Origin: Membranipora membranacea
Taxonomy: Eukaryota; Bryozoa; Gymnolaemata; Cheilostomatida; Membraniporidae
NCBI GenBank assembly: GCA_914767715.1
Contig: OU612070.1
Location: forward strand, 27,330,025 to 27,394,024
DNA: 64,000 nt
Reading direction: 5' to 3'
The notes beneath the pieces are model-generated. The model was not told where the DNA came from and made no database searches. It was given only the letters and a program-made list of their open reading frames with translations. Positions 11,473 through 22,207 of the stretch are shown here, in pieces. Each line of letters begins with the position of its first letter. The stretch's first letter is position 1. A program made the position numbers and the translations under genes.

Positions 11473-12570
11473 AAGGTCTGACATATTTCCCTTATCCATG
11501 AATATATGTATCAGTGGTTATAACATGTCACGCGTTTCAATTTTGTGTCAGATTGGTAGCATTGACCTTGAAAGTCATCTGACCTCTATATCAGGCCTTC
11601 ACTATATGCACCTTTGATTGTTTCAGTTACGATCATAGGATCCAGTAAATAAATGGTAAACACAAGCAAAAATAACAATATAATATTTGTACTAAACCAC
11701 CGCTGCCTTTGTGCTGTTCCTGAATTTAACTATATATTGGAGATCTCATATTCAACCAGATATTTGATCATTTTGCAAGTTTCACTTTAGAATTCTAGTT
11801 TTTATCAGTGTCGCTGTGGCTGTGCCAGATCTAACCTCTGGAAGCTGACAACAAGCCAGAAGGCTGGCCTGCAAACTCAGAACGAGTACAAACATAATTA
11901 TGCATCAGATATCAAAATATAACTTTTGTGGTTGTCTGCTACTTTTAACAAACAAACTGATCTAGGGTACATACAGCTAAGTCTATCCTTCTTCTGATGC
12001 ATAAAACATGTGCAGGATATCTAAATCAGACCTCACTAAGCTGGAGATATCTGAGCAACAATTTGACAAATCTCTCGAAGCCTGTGCTAAGAAATTCCCA
12101 TCACACCTCACATGAAGGAAAGGTTTACTCAGCACAAGATATTATGTTATGTATTCACAGCCTGTGAAAACAGTTTTAAAATATAGCGTGATGTCATGGA
12201 AAATTATGAGTTGCAAGTCAGTAATATCAGCCAAACCGAGCCGGCTCGCAATGAAATTAATGAATTTATTGAAATTAAACTATCTTTGCTAGAGATGATG
12301 TTCCGAAATTCTCATATTCAATGGGGATTGAGATGATATAGTATTCCCATTTCTCTGACACTTTTGGCTTTTATCAAACAACATGATGCCTAATAGAGTG
12401 GGTGACTACTTGCTTATAGTTTTGTTTACATTCTGTATATACATATTTCATGATGTGTCATGTTGAATCTTAGATAAAGTAGAGAATCACAAAAATTGTA
12501 GAAAAAAAAGAAAATTTGTATTAGCCTATACATAGTACAATTCAGTACAGCCATTTTAAATAGTCAAACC
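11473..12570. other. Intergenic; dispersed repeat fragment
   Basis: No gene recognised. A segment of about 60 bases at 11880-11940 (ATATCAAAATATAACTTTTG and flanks) recurs at 31449-31515, just downstream of the other GPCR fragment, so it is a dispersed repeat or a relic of a shared duplication. Confidence 0.45.
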
Positions 12571-12778
12571 TTACTGTACCCAACGCAGTTTCTTGTTGGC
12601 TAGTACATACACAAATAAATTGATAGAATGATTTGTATATTGTAGCCTACTGGCAAGTTCATCTGTCATTATCATGATGTGGTTCCTTGCGCCGGATACC
12701 GCCAGATACACCACTGATTTCAGTAGCATGAGCACAATATAAACTATGGAAGCTCCAAGTACGATTCTAACCACTCTC
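12571..12778 (-). CDS. Rhodopsin-type GPCR, last exon (TM6-TM7), partial
   Basis: One exon with an upstream acceptor (CTCTTTCAG before 12778) encodes about 68 residues and ends in TAA. It starts RVVRIVLGASIVYIVLMLL, a plausible TM6. After a short loop comes YTNHSINLFVYVLANKKLR, which fits TM7 and helix 8 of class A GPCRs, with NLFVY in the place of the NPxxY motif. It would lie in the plasma membrane. I found no partner exons immediately upstream. The fragment at 31.8-32.1 kb carries TM4-TM5 on the same strand, but it is 19 kb away with a plus-strand gene between. The ligand cannot be guessed. It may be a pseudogene fragment. Confidence 0.55.
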
Positions 12779-13073
12779 CTGAAAGAGAATATTAGTCATG
12801 ACATGTAGCATAAGGTCTTCCCGAAGTGAATAACCTGTCTCTTCTGTGTATGGCAAGCATCACATTGGATTTTCATCCGTTTAACCAAAACACCCTAAAT
12901 AATAATGATAAATAATGATAATAATAACCAGTGCATAAAAGATGATTTTTTATCTGGTGCGCAATGCCACAGGAGACAGAAACTGCCCGACATGGGTGCT
13001 GTAAGAGGTTTCTTGTAAATATTATTCAGTTGAAAGTTCGATATATGAACCATTGTTTCTGCACCACATCATT

Positions 13074-13250
13074 CTAAAAAATCCTCCTCAAAGCATGATG
13101 ATGATGGTCTCCATGGTGATGGTGATGGCCTCCATGGTGATGGTGACCCCCATGGTGGTGATTGCCTCCATGGTGGTGATTACCCCCCCCCCCGTGATGG
13201 TGATGACCTCCATGGTGGTGTCCCCCGTGATGCCTGCTGTGATGCGTCAT
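13074..13250 (-). CDS. Small His/Gly-rich ORF (hypothetical)
   Basis: A 58-residue frame from an ATG at 13248-13250 to TAG at 13074-13076. It is almost entirely runs of two to five histidines separated by Gly-Gly or Gly-Asn, such as HHGGHHHGGHHHHGG, and ends ALRRIF. The DNA is a degenerate trinucleotide minisatellite (TGGTGA/CCATGG), so the composition may be only repeat. If translated, it would be a strong metal-binding peptide. A possible acceptor (TTATAG) just upstream would make it an exon, but no partner exon or signal peptide was found. Confidence 0.25.
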   Translation of the reverse strand: MTHHSRHHGGHHHGGHHHHGGGGNHHHGGNHHHGGHHHHGGHHHHHGDHHHHALRRIF

Positions 13251-15042
13251 TTTAGTAATGCTCAGTTCAGCACAGCTCCAGTTACTACTGAACTATAACA
13301 TGACAGCTGTACTATCTATTTTAAAAACCCAGCCTCGTGATGTTTTTTATCAGGGAAGTTGATACTGATTATAAATTAGCTGCTTTTGATTGGCCCTTGT
13401 TAAGATAGTGGTCATGACTCAGCAAGTTAAGCTTTGACAAGGAAGTCAATAGGTCAAGCATATTCACAGAGGCAAAATATTTAAAAGGAGATTCTTCTAT
13501 GATGAAGCTTTTGATTTACAGTGGGGAAAATTATGCATGCTTGATGCAATAAATTCTCTATGTTATCACGGAGTAAGGGTATACATCCTTACATGGGTGG
13601 CATGATTGCATCTTTCTTGCAGATATGCCTACCTATGATGAATCATATTTCATTCTGTATTTGACCTAAAAAGTTTTTCACACCTTGAAGAACTTCGTTT
13701 CTAAAGCAGCGTTGCAATGCCCAGTTGATCTGTTTATTCATGAATGTTTTACACATTGTAATCATTATAATGGCTTAAACCAGTGTCTTTTGGACTCTTG
13801 CCATTTTTCCAACCCTCCCCCCTGCTGCATCCTAGCCTTTCATACTAACATTTTGCAGTTGTCTTATCATTGTTCATGCATTAGCTCTCACTCTTAATTT
13901 GTCCCCAGATTGCAGGATATACTTACCACCAATCACTACAATCTCGCTTTCTAGCGTCCCACTTTTTTTAAAAATTCTCTCAAAGGCACCTGACTTCCTC
14001 ATTTTGATCCTCACCTTTCACTCCCTAAAGTATTACGGAGGTTATACATCCCCTCCTAAAAGGGCCTCCCATTTATCATTTTAAATATTGAGGTAAAGAA
14101 ATAGAGACACTTTGAGAAAACGGATGGCTGAGGCACATTCATTGCCAGACATTTCAAAACAGGTGACAGCTCATAGTTCCCGGGAGGCATGGAGGCACTG
14201 ACTCTGTAGAAAACTAGGGTCCTCAATTTGCTAATTGTATACCTAAGAAGGCTGGGGCGGTGTCCTGGAAACCCACCTACTGTTACTTCTTGCCCTCAAG
14301 GAATATAGTCTCCTCTACCATTTTTGAGGTGAAATGTATTTTTAGAAATCATCTATATTTGGCTTTTTAGCAATATGAAATGTATGATCTTTGTGAATTA
14401 TTAAAAATATGCAAAAATGTAAGCAATAATTTGAAAAGCAACATAGGCTATTTAGCAAAGTTTTCGGAGTTTTCTATAATAATTAAGCTGGTATGTGACC
14501 ATAGAACCTCAAGGCAGTTACGTCTCGAGTCAATTTTTCATAACACCAAACTTGCTGCCAAAATAAAACACTCTAGCCCTCACCTTTAGATATGGAGCAC
14601 CATAATTTTATTTAATTATATATCTCAAAACTTTGCATGGTGAATGTCTTCTGATTTGGTATATTGATGAAGTTATTCTCCTTTCTTTTTATGAGCAGAT
14701 AACCCTGATCTTATCCTCGACATGACTACTAGTATCAATAAAATACTAGGAAATCGTTTTCAATGTACATTCATCACAAACTTATTTTCAATATTATCAA
14801 GTCAAACACACATACACACCACAATGAAGTTTTGTTTTTAAGGATGCTTATTGCCATTTCTTAAAACTCCATCCTAATTATTGGGTTGATGCCATAAAGG
14901 AAAAAAATCTCAGTGTAAAAATCTCACACATATATCATATTAAAAAAATTGATCTGTCAGCTCCTTAATGTTCTGGATAGTATTAATGTTTCGCTCTTCG
15001 TCAGCACATGTCAGTTGCTCCAAGTTATACAGGCCTTGCTGC
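13251..15042. other. No gene recognised
   Basis: AT-rich stretch with only short, low-similarity open frames. Nothing supports a gene. Confidence 0.5.
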
Positions 15043-15078
15043 TGACCTTAGTGACCTTGGTGACCTTGGTGACCTTGG
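15043..15078. repeat. Four 9-bp units TGACCTT(G/A)G
   Basis: TGACCTTAG followed by three perfect TGACCTTGG units. TGACCTTG is the reverse complement of CAAGGTCA, the extended half-site bound by monomeric nuclear receptors (SF-1/ERR type). A regulatory role is speculative. Confidence 0.8.
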
Positions 15079-16384
15079 TGAGAGGTCTGTTTTGAGTGAT
15101 TAGTTCTCACGGAAGACAAGCTAGCAAGCAAGTGCAAAATAAATAATGCATGATAATAGCTCAACTGCTGTACCTAATGTGGCTATAACCAATGGCTTGA
15201 GTTGATGTATTATGTAGGTCAAAACGACTAGCTCCATTGTTTCGATCAAAGCTCCTCAAGATCTTATCTGAGCTGTATTATGGCTTCACGCTCTGCTGAA
15301 AGTGAAATTAACAGTCCTTGGGGGGTTAATGTTTTGAATGTTTTTTTTACTCAAACAAAATATGAAGTAAATTTTTAACCTGCACCTGCACCTGGTTTTA
15401 ATCAGTTGTTTGCATTGTTCATAGTATCGGGGATTTCCCTGCTTTGCTATGCAGTTCACAGAAAAGAACTTTAGGCTTTTGAGCAGAAGGTTCATAAGTG
15501 TGAAATCATATTTGCCAGATGACTGGGGTTCTTACGTACACATTTACTTAGAAAAGAAACGCTTGAAGTCAGTGCTGGCTAATGAACATGAAATATTTCT
15601 GAACGCAATTTGAAATTGCTAGCTATGTCTGCGTGTGGGTGATACAATAACAATCAGCTATCATCACTTTTATAAAATATTGGCTTCTTCGATCTATGCA
15701 TACTACTGTCATCGTTGGCAACAACCGTCTATATTAAACAACAGATCAACAATAGGAATGCCTATTACATCCCGTCTTAATGCGCAGCAATATCGGACTC
15801 AAACAAGACCATGTTTGATCCAGTTTGCCTGCGTTCGGAATTGCACCACCCTACTGAGAAGCTGCAGGCAACTTTTTCTTGTGGCTTGTCAGTGGATAAA
15901 CAGGCAAGGTGGATCGAACTTGATCTAGAAGCAAACATCAGTTTTGTATTCCTTTGTCGATATTAGTCAATTGAAGAAAGAACACTCTCATAATAAAACT
16001 TACTTCAAACTGAAAACACAATCACGCATAAGTTCAGGAAATATCATCGATCAACAATGCAATATTTTTGGCTAGAAGAAAGGCCACAGTGCTAGTACAC
16101 TGTACTATTGAAAACCTGTAATAAAAAAGCAGTGGAGAGAGGTCAGTATACTTGACATAAAAGTGCAAGTTCAGTCTAAATGAGTCTTGTAGTACAAGTT
16201 TTCTTTTTTCTTAGTGTCTGCCTTCCTTCAACTGAGTCGATTGAAAAAATACTTAAAGCGCTTGTAAAGGAAACAGGTTTTTGGTATCATTCTAGAGCTC
16301 TCAGTCTAGTTTAGAACATTATGCTATGTCCAAAAGCAGCCTGTGGCCCAGTTAAGAATTATTTTCACTCAAAGTTGGGATGAG
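15079..16384. other. No gene recognised
   Basis: No exon or known element seen. The open frames are short and unlike any family I know. Confidence 0.5.
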
Positions 16385-16460
16385 AAGGTACTAAAAAGGT
16401 ACTATTTTTCTCCTTTGGAGTGGTGATCACTTGTAGAAAATAGTACCTTTTTAGTACCTT
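16385..16460. mobile_element. 76-bp fold-back repeat (miniature element)
   Basis: AAGGTACTAAAAAGGTACTA is inverted at the other end as TAGTACCTTTTTAGTACCTT, with a loop of about 30 bases. The arms are near-perfect and contain a doubled GGTACT. It may be a tiny MITE or a cruciform-forming site. Confidence 0.7.
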
Positions 16461-16661
16461 ATATTATAATGGGAATATACAGTATCTCGTAAATAAGACT
16501 TTTTGTTATGACACAGTGGTTTTGATATTCCCTGCGTACAATATTAAACCACACAGAATTTATCTATTGAATGAATGAGTGAATACGATGCAAAGTTAAT
16601 CTGTCCCATGTTATGTGGCTTAGCTGGTAAAATGGGATAGTGTATAAAATTTAATAATTGA

Positions 16662-16889
16662 ATGACAAAGCAAACGATCGAAATCAAGCACGGCAAAAAT
16701 TACAACTCTAGCTCATCCGACAGCGAGAGTGAAAATTATAGGGAGATTTACAGATCCAGTGAGAGCGAGATTGAATATCCTTCAGGAGGCAATTGTAGCA
16801 AATCGACGTCGAGTCCATGTGATTATCATAGGGAAAATTTCCCTGAGGTAGTCACACCAATGAACTTAGTTCATTGGTCACACCACTAA
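16662..16889 (+). CDS. Ser/Glu-rich ORF (hypothetical)
   Basis: ATG-initiated frame of 75 codons: MTKQTIEIKHGKNYN, then an acidic serine-rich run (SSSSDSESENYREIYRSSES), with no stop until 16889. It could be the disordered N-terminus of the TRPV gene downstream, but no donor in it gives the phase needed by the 22208 exon. A missing intermediate exon or chance are both possible. A palindrome, CCAATGAACTTAGTTCATTGG, overlaps its end at about 16857-16877. Confidence 0.2.
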   Translation: MTKQTIEIKHGKNYNSSSSDSESENYREIYRSSESEIEYPSGGNCSKSTSSPCDYHRENFPEVVTPMNLVHWSHH

Positions 16890-18334
16890 GTTTAAATCTG
16901 TATGATTTCGGCCACTTGAAATAACCCACAGTGCTTTGACAGATACAACATTTTCTGTTAACCATGGTTGCTGCTCGAGATAGAAATTGGCAATATAAAG
17001 GCAGATCTAAAGTATTTCAAGGTTTTGTTTATATTTATTTGATGAATAAATGAGATTGTGGCTTCATGGATTGTATTGAAGATTATAAATACTAAGATAT
17101 GACATTCCAATCAAACTCTGTCTTCAGCCGTTATGCTTTATGATTAGTGGCTTTCAATAGAATTTTAATGGAAGATACAAAATTTACACATGTAGACTGG
17201 ATGTTTTTCTAATTTGCACAAAAATCTAAAATAATTTGTTTTTAAATCTCGACATTTCAGGCATTAGGATGATGTTAAAATCCAAAGCATGCGATGATTA
17301 ATACTGAGTGATTTGAAGTTTTGAGAGTCTTTACAACAATTTTTGCAAATATTCTGATGTTTGGACTCACAAGATTTTCTCGGGTAAACTTTGTTGTTTA
17401 CATCAAAAACTGGAATTTACAAGTCACAAAGTAAATTGAAGTAAATAAAATTGTCATCTAGTTATTTCGGACTTCAGGGTCATGAAAAATGTAAATGAAT
17501 TTGACTGCCTCCTAAAGAGAGGAGTATTGATAATCGTGTAAGCAGTGGAATACCTTGAGAAGCTTTCTATATTATTTTACATCAGATCTTGTCCATCTGT
17601 GCATCACAGATACTCAGCACATCTAAACATGGACTATCAATATTACTGACTGAGTGCAGCATGCCATATGAGACCCTATGTCAAAGCACACATCAGTCAC
17701 ATAGGAAATTAATTTGTCGAGTTTTTGAGTTATTTCATCAGTATGGATCTTATTTGGGGGGCTAGTGTTGGATATTATTGCAAGATTTGGTACTAACCAT
17801 AAAGCATTGTATGGACCATTCTTAGGTAAATCTGAAATAAGCAAGGCTTTGTCAGCAGGAAGAATCCATTGCTCCAGTGTAATCTTATTTAAACAGAGCA
17901 AACAAGCGCAGCGGTATGAAATGAAAATCACTCGCTTGAAAAGCTGTGGACAGGGAATGGGTCATAGTCATTGTTCAGTCAGTATTTATGATCTTTGGTA
18001 CAGTGGTTCTTCTAATCTCTTCTTCAACATGGGCTCATAACAGAAATGAAGGTTGTTTTGATTAGCGGTCTCAACTCATTAAATTTGAACTTTTATGTCA
18101 TCGACAGACTTGTGAGTGACTTTGTCATGTATTTGCAAATTTACAAATCGCCTGGACATGTTGGGCTGTGCATGAGTAGGCAACTCAATAGTGTTAACTT
18201 ATGACCCCCAAACCTACCAGACCAAGTAACCCTGAAGACTTATTTTTCATGCAAATGCATGTGTGATAGCTGTCTTAATCTCAATTCAAGCTCAAAAATG
18301 ATACCAAGAACCCTGTTCCTTTACAAACACTTTA
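16890..18334. other. No gene recognised
   Basis: AT-rich DNA; no exon, RNA gene or repeat family identified. Confidence 0.5.
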
Positions 18335-18720
18335 GACCGATCCGAATATCAACATACCATATACCGTTGGAAAGCTGCCGAGCTACTGAAAATGAATAGC
18401 TGAACAAAACTTGATTCGACGACGTTGTGTCATTTTAGGGAGGAAATGAGGCAGAAAACGCTCTTTTGGTCAATGCAGATTGAGCAGTCAAATTAATTGC
18501 AAGAAATTTCAAATCAGGTGGAATGTATACTTAGAGATTGCGTTCATCGTAAAATTTGACTTTCTTTGATATATGACTAGTCTAAATTGACTTTTTACGT
18601 CACACCATACAACGCTTTTTTTTGTGAAGCCGTGAAAATATGTGAAATTTCAATCATTAATTCACAACAGATCATAGGCTCGAATCAAAATTAATTATGA
18701 TTTTCTCTTAGAGTACTTAA
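18335..18720 (+). mobile_element. Single-arm copy of the TTAA fold-back element
   Basis: GACCGATCCGAATATCAACA starts a stretch of nearly 390 bases that closely matches the left arm of the large palindromic element at 33926-35277 and, inverted, its right arm. It runs to the shared CTTAGAGTAC. It lacks the TTAAGGTAATGTC terminus and the second arm, so it is truncated. Confidence 0.85.
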
Positions 18721-21419
18721 ACTCTAATTTTTGATTAGCAGATGACGCGCTAGACATGATGTTAAATTGGCCAGGTTTGTGAGTACTATTAGAGGGTGGC
18801 CAGTCAAAATTATTTTTTAATAGGTTCATTTTTTATGAAAGATCTGAAGCAAAAACAAAGAAATCTCTTTTTTAAGGATTGTATTGTGCATTTTTATTTA
18901 AATTGCTTATTGTTATGCATGGAACTAAAAACTTATTGATTTATTTCACAGTGCAAATATAGTTGTATGGATTGCCTGGCAAATTTGTTCATAGCATCGG
19001 GGACTTTCCTGTTTGCTATACCGTCCATACAAAAGCCTCACATTCGATCAATTCTTTTCATCAGAAGGTGTAATAGTTTTAAAGTGTTCTTGGACTTAGA
19101 AAACATCTCAAGCCTCACACCCCACGCTTGGCGCATGTGTTTGCAGGGCCCTTTGCCAGGTACTTCGCCAGGCTGCTCGCCGGGCTGCCTGCCGGGTCCT
19201 TCGGCGCTCGCCAGGTCCTTTTGTTGCTTCCCTTTCTAACATATTTTCACCAAAATGGTTTTTTCAATCCATGTAAACTACGTCCATAATTTACAACTAC
19301 CTCAATGCATCCTGTTCTATGCAGTGTTCAATATGGATTCAATTGTACATGCGATATGAAATGGTTTAGCCGCATCTAGGGCGGTTTAAAAAAATTGTAC
19401 CAGTTGTTTGTTTGTTTGTTTTAATGTACACCTTTATCAAAAGATGATAACACCGAGATAAAGATGAATTATGAGATAAAAACCCCCTTGGAGAGAGGAA
19501 AAAGAAAAGACATAAGTTATAAAAATAATACATGCTAGGAAAAATAGACTGGGCTCTTCAGGATAGCCTTGGGTTGCTTGGTAACATGCGCCATCGTTCT
19601 AGTGTAGGATTTTTATTTTGTTTTAATCACCTTCCCTGATAGTTATCCAGCTCAAACAATAGCATGTGTTTTTATTAACAATACATAAATAAGGCATATC
19701 ATGGCAAACAAATAAAAGGCATATCATGTCTAACCTTTTTTTTGTGAGTGACTATCGTTTTTATAACTGCCTCAATTGGAAGAGAAGCGTTAAGCTGGTG
19801 TGGCGAATCAAGCCTAAGATGATCTTGAATGAGAGGGTTAGGGCCGTGAGGTTTAGCAGTCATCAATTGACAGAAACAGGAATAATCACTTCGATTTATA
19901 AGAACAAAATTTAGAGAAGAAAATTCAATTTTGAGAACTGAAATTACAGTATCAAGTGAGAGTTTTCCAAACAAGCAGATCCCTTAAATTTATTGTTGCT
20001 GGTCGTTACTTTGAAATGTTAAACTGGTGATCTCGTATCTGCGCACTGGTATTACGGGAAACGCATATTCCATTTCGTGAAACCTCAATTCTTTAAAAAC
20101 TTGAGGTATAAAATAATTGGTTTCTGGCGATAAGAATTGTGATAACAAAACCCTTTGTGTCTGAATATTATTCAAATCTTATAAAGGAAAACTAATTATT
20201 GGCACTTAATTTTGAACTGATTCATCAAAATATATGTGATTGGTTCTAAGGATGCCGAACTTGTCCTTACTCCACACCTTTAATTTTACAAATTAACACT
20301 GTAACGATATCTTTGGTAACGAGTTCGGTGTTGTATTGTGTGAACATGGCCTACTGTCAAAAGAAATTACAAAGGAATTAGAAACAGATCTGAAGCTTTG
20401 TGTTTGCAGCAGTATTAATAGTACATATGATATGAGTTGCTAGGCATGGAATAAACAATTGCTTGTAGGTTAATACTGTCGTCACCTTAGGACCAATCAA
20501 AGTACCAATAAAAATTGTCAATAGAAATACGAATATTTTATAATGTACTTTAATCGGCATTAGCACTCATTGCTAAAATTTTTCTCAATGCGTAAAGATT
20601 TGAGAGACACTATTTAACAGTTTTTAGAGGTTGAGGTGTTAAAGTGGACATTATTTAAGGTTGCATCAGCTCCATCTCCTTAAACTGCATGGCAGTTGTT
20701 ACCAGCTCTTGACCAAAATCTGATATCTAAAGGTAAGCCTTCTTATTCTGTCAAACATATTGATTCTGTTTAGATGTGCATATTTTCACGACACTCCTCT
20801 GCAAAGCATTTTTGAGCCAGATACGACAACTCTCCACTTTAAATATGTACATTCACCAAAAATTATATTATATTCAGCACACCAGCTGGCCAAAAGAAAT
20901 GAATTTCATTTCAGCTGTCACTAAAGCCATAATATTATCAGCAACATTTATTGTACATTGTTGAATAAAATTAATTCTGCCACTAAAATATTGTTTGAAG
21001 ATGCCCTTGACTGTTGATTGGCTTTTATTCGACAGAACTGTTTACATCTGATATTCATATTTTATGAACAGCAATGAAATTTTTTGATAAGGGCAGAAGG
21101 GTTAGCCTTTAACGTTTTTTGATAAATACGCCTTGGAAAACTTGTGTCTAGATGATGCAATAATTATTATTATCAAAACAATATCAATACTGATGTGACT
21201 AAATATTTTAGCATCTCAGCATTTTGTAAATATTTCTAGTTCATCATAAACAAACAAGGATGAACTAACAGGGAACGAAGAGGGATCAAATATGAATAGC
21301 CTCACAAGGAGCACAATTGATCCAAGGTAGGAGATATAATCCAATATACTCAATTCTAATTTTAAAACTTCTCAGCTGAATTAGGATATCTGAAGGCCCA
21401 ATCCCTTGTATATAATATG
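18721..21419. other. No gene recognised; small GC-rich repeat
   Basis: Mostly AT-rich and featureless. At about 19145-19222 a GC-rich degenerate tandem repeat (units around GCCAGG/GCCGGG) stands out from the local composition. No convincing exon was found. Confidence 0.45.
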
Positions 21420-21686
21420 ATAATTATGAGTTCATTTATATACCGCTTAATGTAAGCCACAATGGGTAAATCTAAGCGGTGAACACTACATCATTACTGC
21501 CCAGTCACTGGGTCCGAGCACTCCATAGCCAACTCTGACTAATGAGAATCTACATTGCATGAAGCGCTGGTACTCATTGGAACACCCTACCGAACTCGGC
21601 TTCTCAGGTAACACCAGTGGATATGCACAGGAATCGAACCCCAGCCGTCAGTTCGATGATCCAACTCGTTAACCACTAGGCTAACC
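21420..21686 (-). mobile_element. tRNA-derived SINE
   Basis: Read on the minus strand from 21686, the head GGTTAGCCTAGTGGTTAACG contains a pol III A box (TAGCCTAGTGG). About 45 bases downstream, GGTTCGATTCC fits the B box. The remainder is a non-tRNA body ending near TAAGCGGTATATAAATGAAC. Such a layout is typical of tRNA-derived SINEs. No intact cloverleaf or acceptor stem is claimed. Confidence 0.75.
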
Positions 21687-22207
21687 TGATAATATTATAC
21701 TTTCACAAAAACAAATGATGTAATGTTATGTGATCTAAGGCACTTAATCCAGACTCCAGGGGACCCAAAAAATTGTTTCTAATTATGGAATTAACTAATA
21801 ACAAAAGTGCCAACTCACGGAATTTTCAACGGAGGCATGTTGGGGAGTTGGCAGACTTTTCTAACATAAAGAAACATTTTTATTTGTTGTATTGTGCTAT
21901 GCAAAATGTCAATGTAGTAACCATTAAATTGGATAAGCAGGGTTGGCAGCTTTGTTTGGGGTGCTAAATAGGGTTCATGATCACTCGCTTTTTCAGCTTT
22001 GTCAAAAACAAACATATGAACAAGGAGTTACATTCTTCCTTGATCAGAGTAGATGGTTGGCTGAGCTGGGACCACACTCTGAATTAGCAGGAATTTTGTA
22101 TTAACAGGCTTCAAATTAGCCATCTCACACTTTATATATAGCAGGCCACTAAGTTTTAAAACAAAGCCAATGTAAGTTGTTAACAATAATCTTTTATTTT
22201 GATGCAG

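Noticed and set aside
13053-13298. Plus-strand Met/Val-rich frame
   Set aside because: Antisense shadow of the same trinucleotide repeat; less plausible than the His/Gly frame and itself uncertain.
21604-21686. A true tRNA gene
   Set aside because: A and B boxes are present but I see no paired acceptor stem, and a non-tRNA body follows, so a SINE is the better call.
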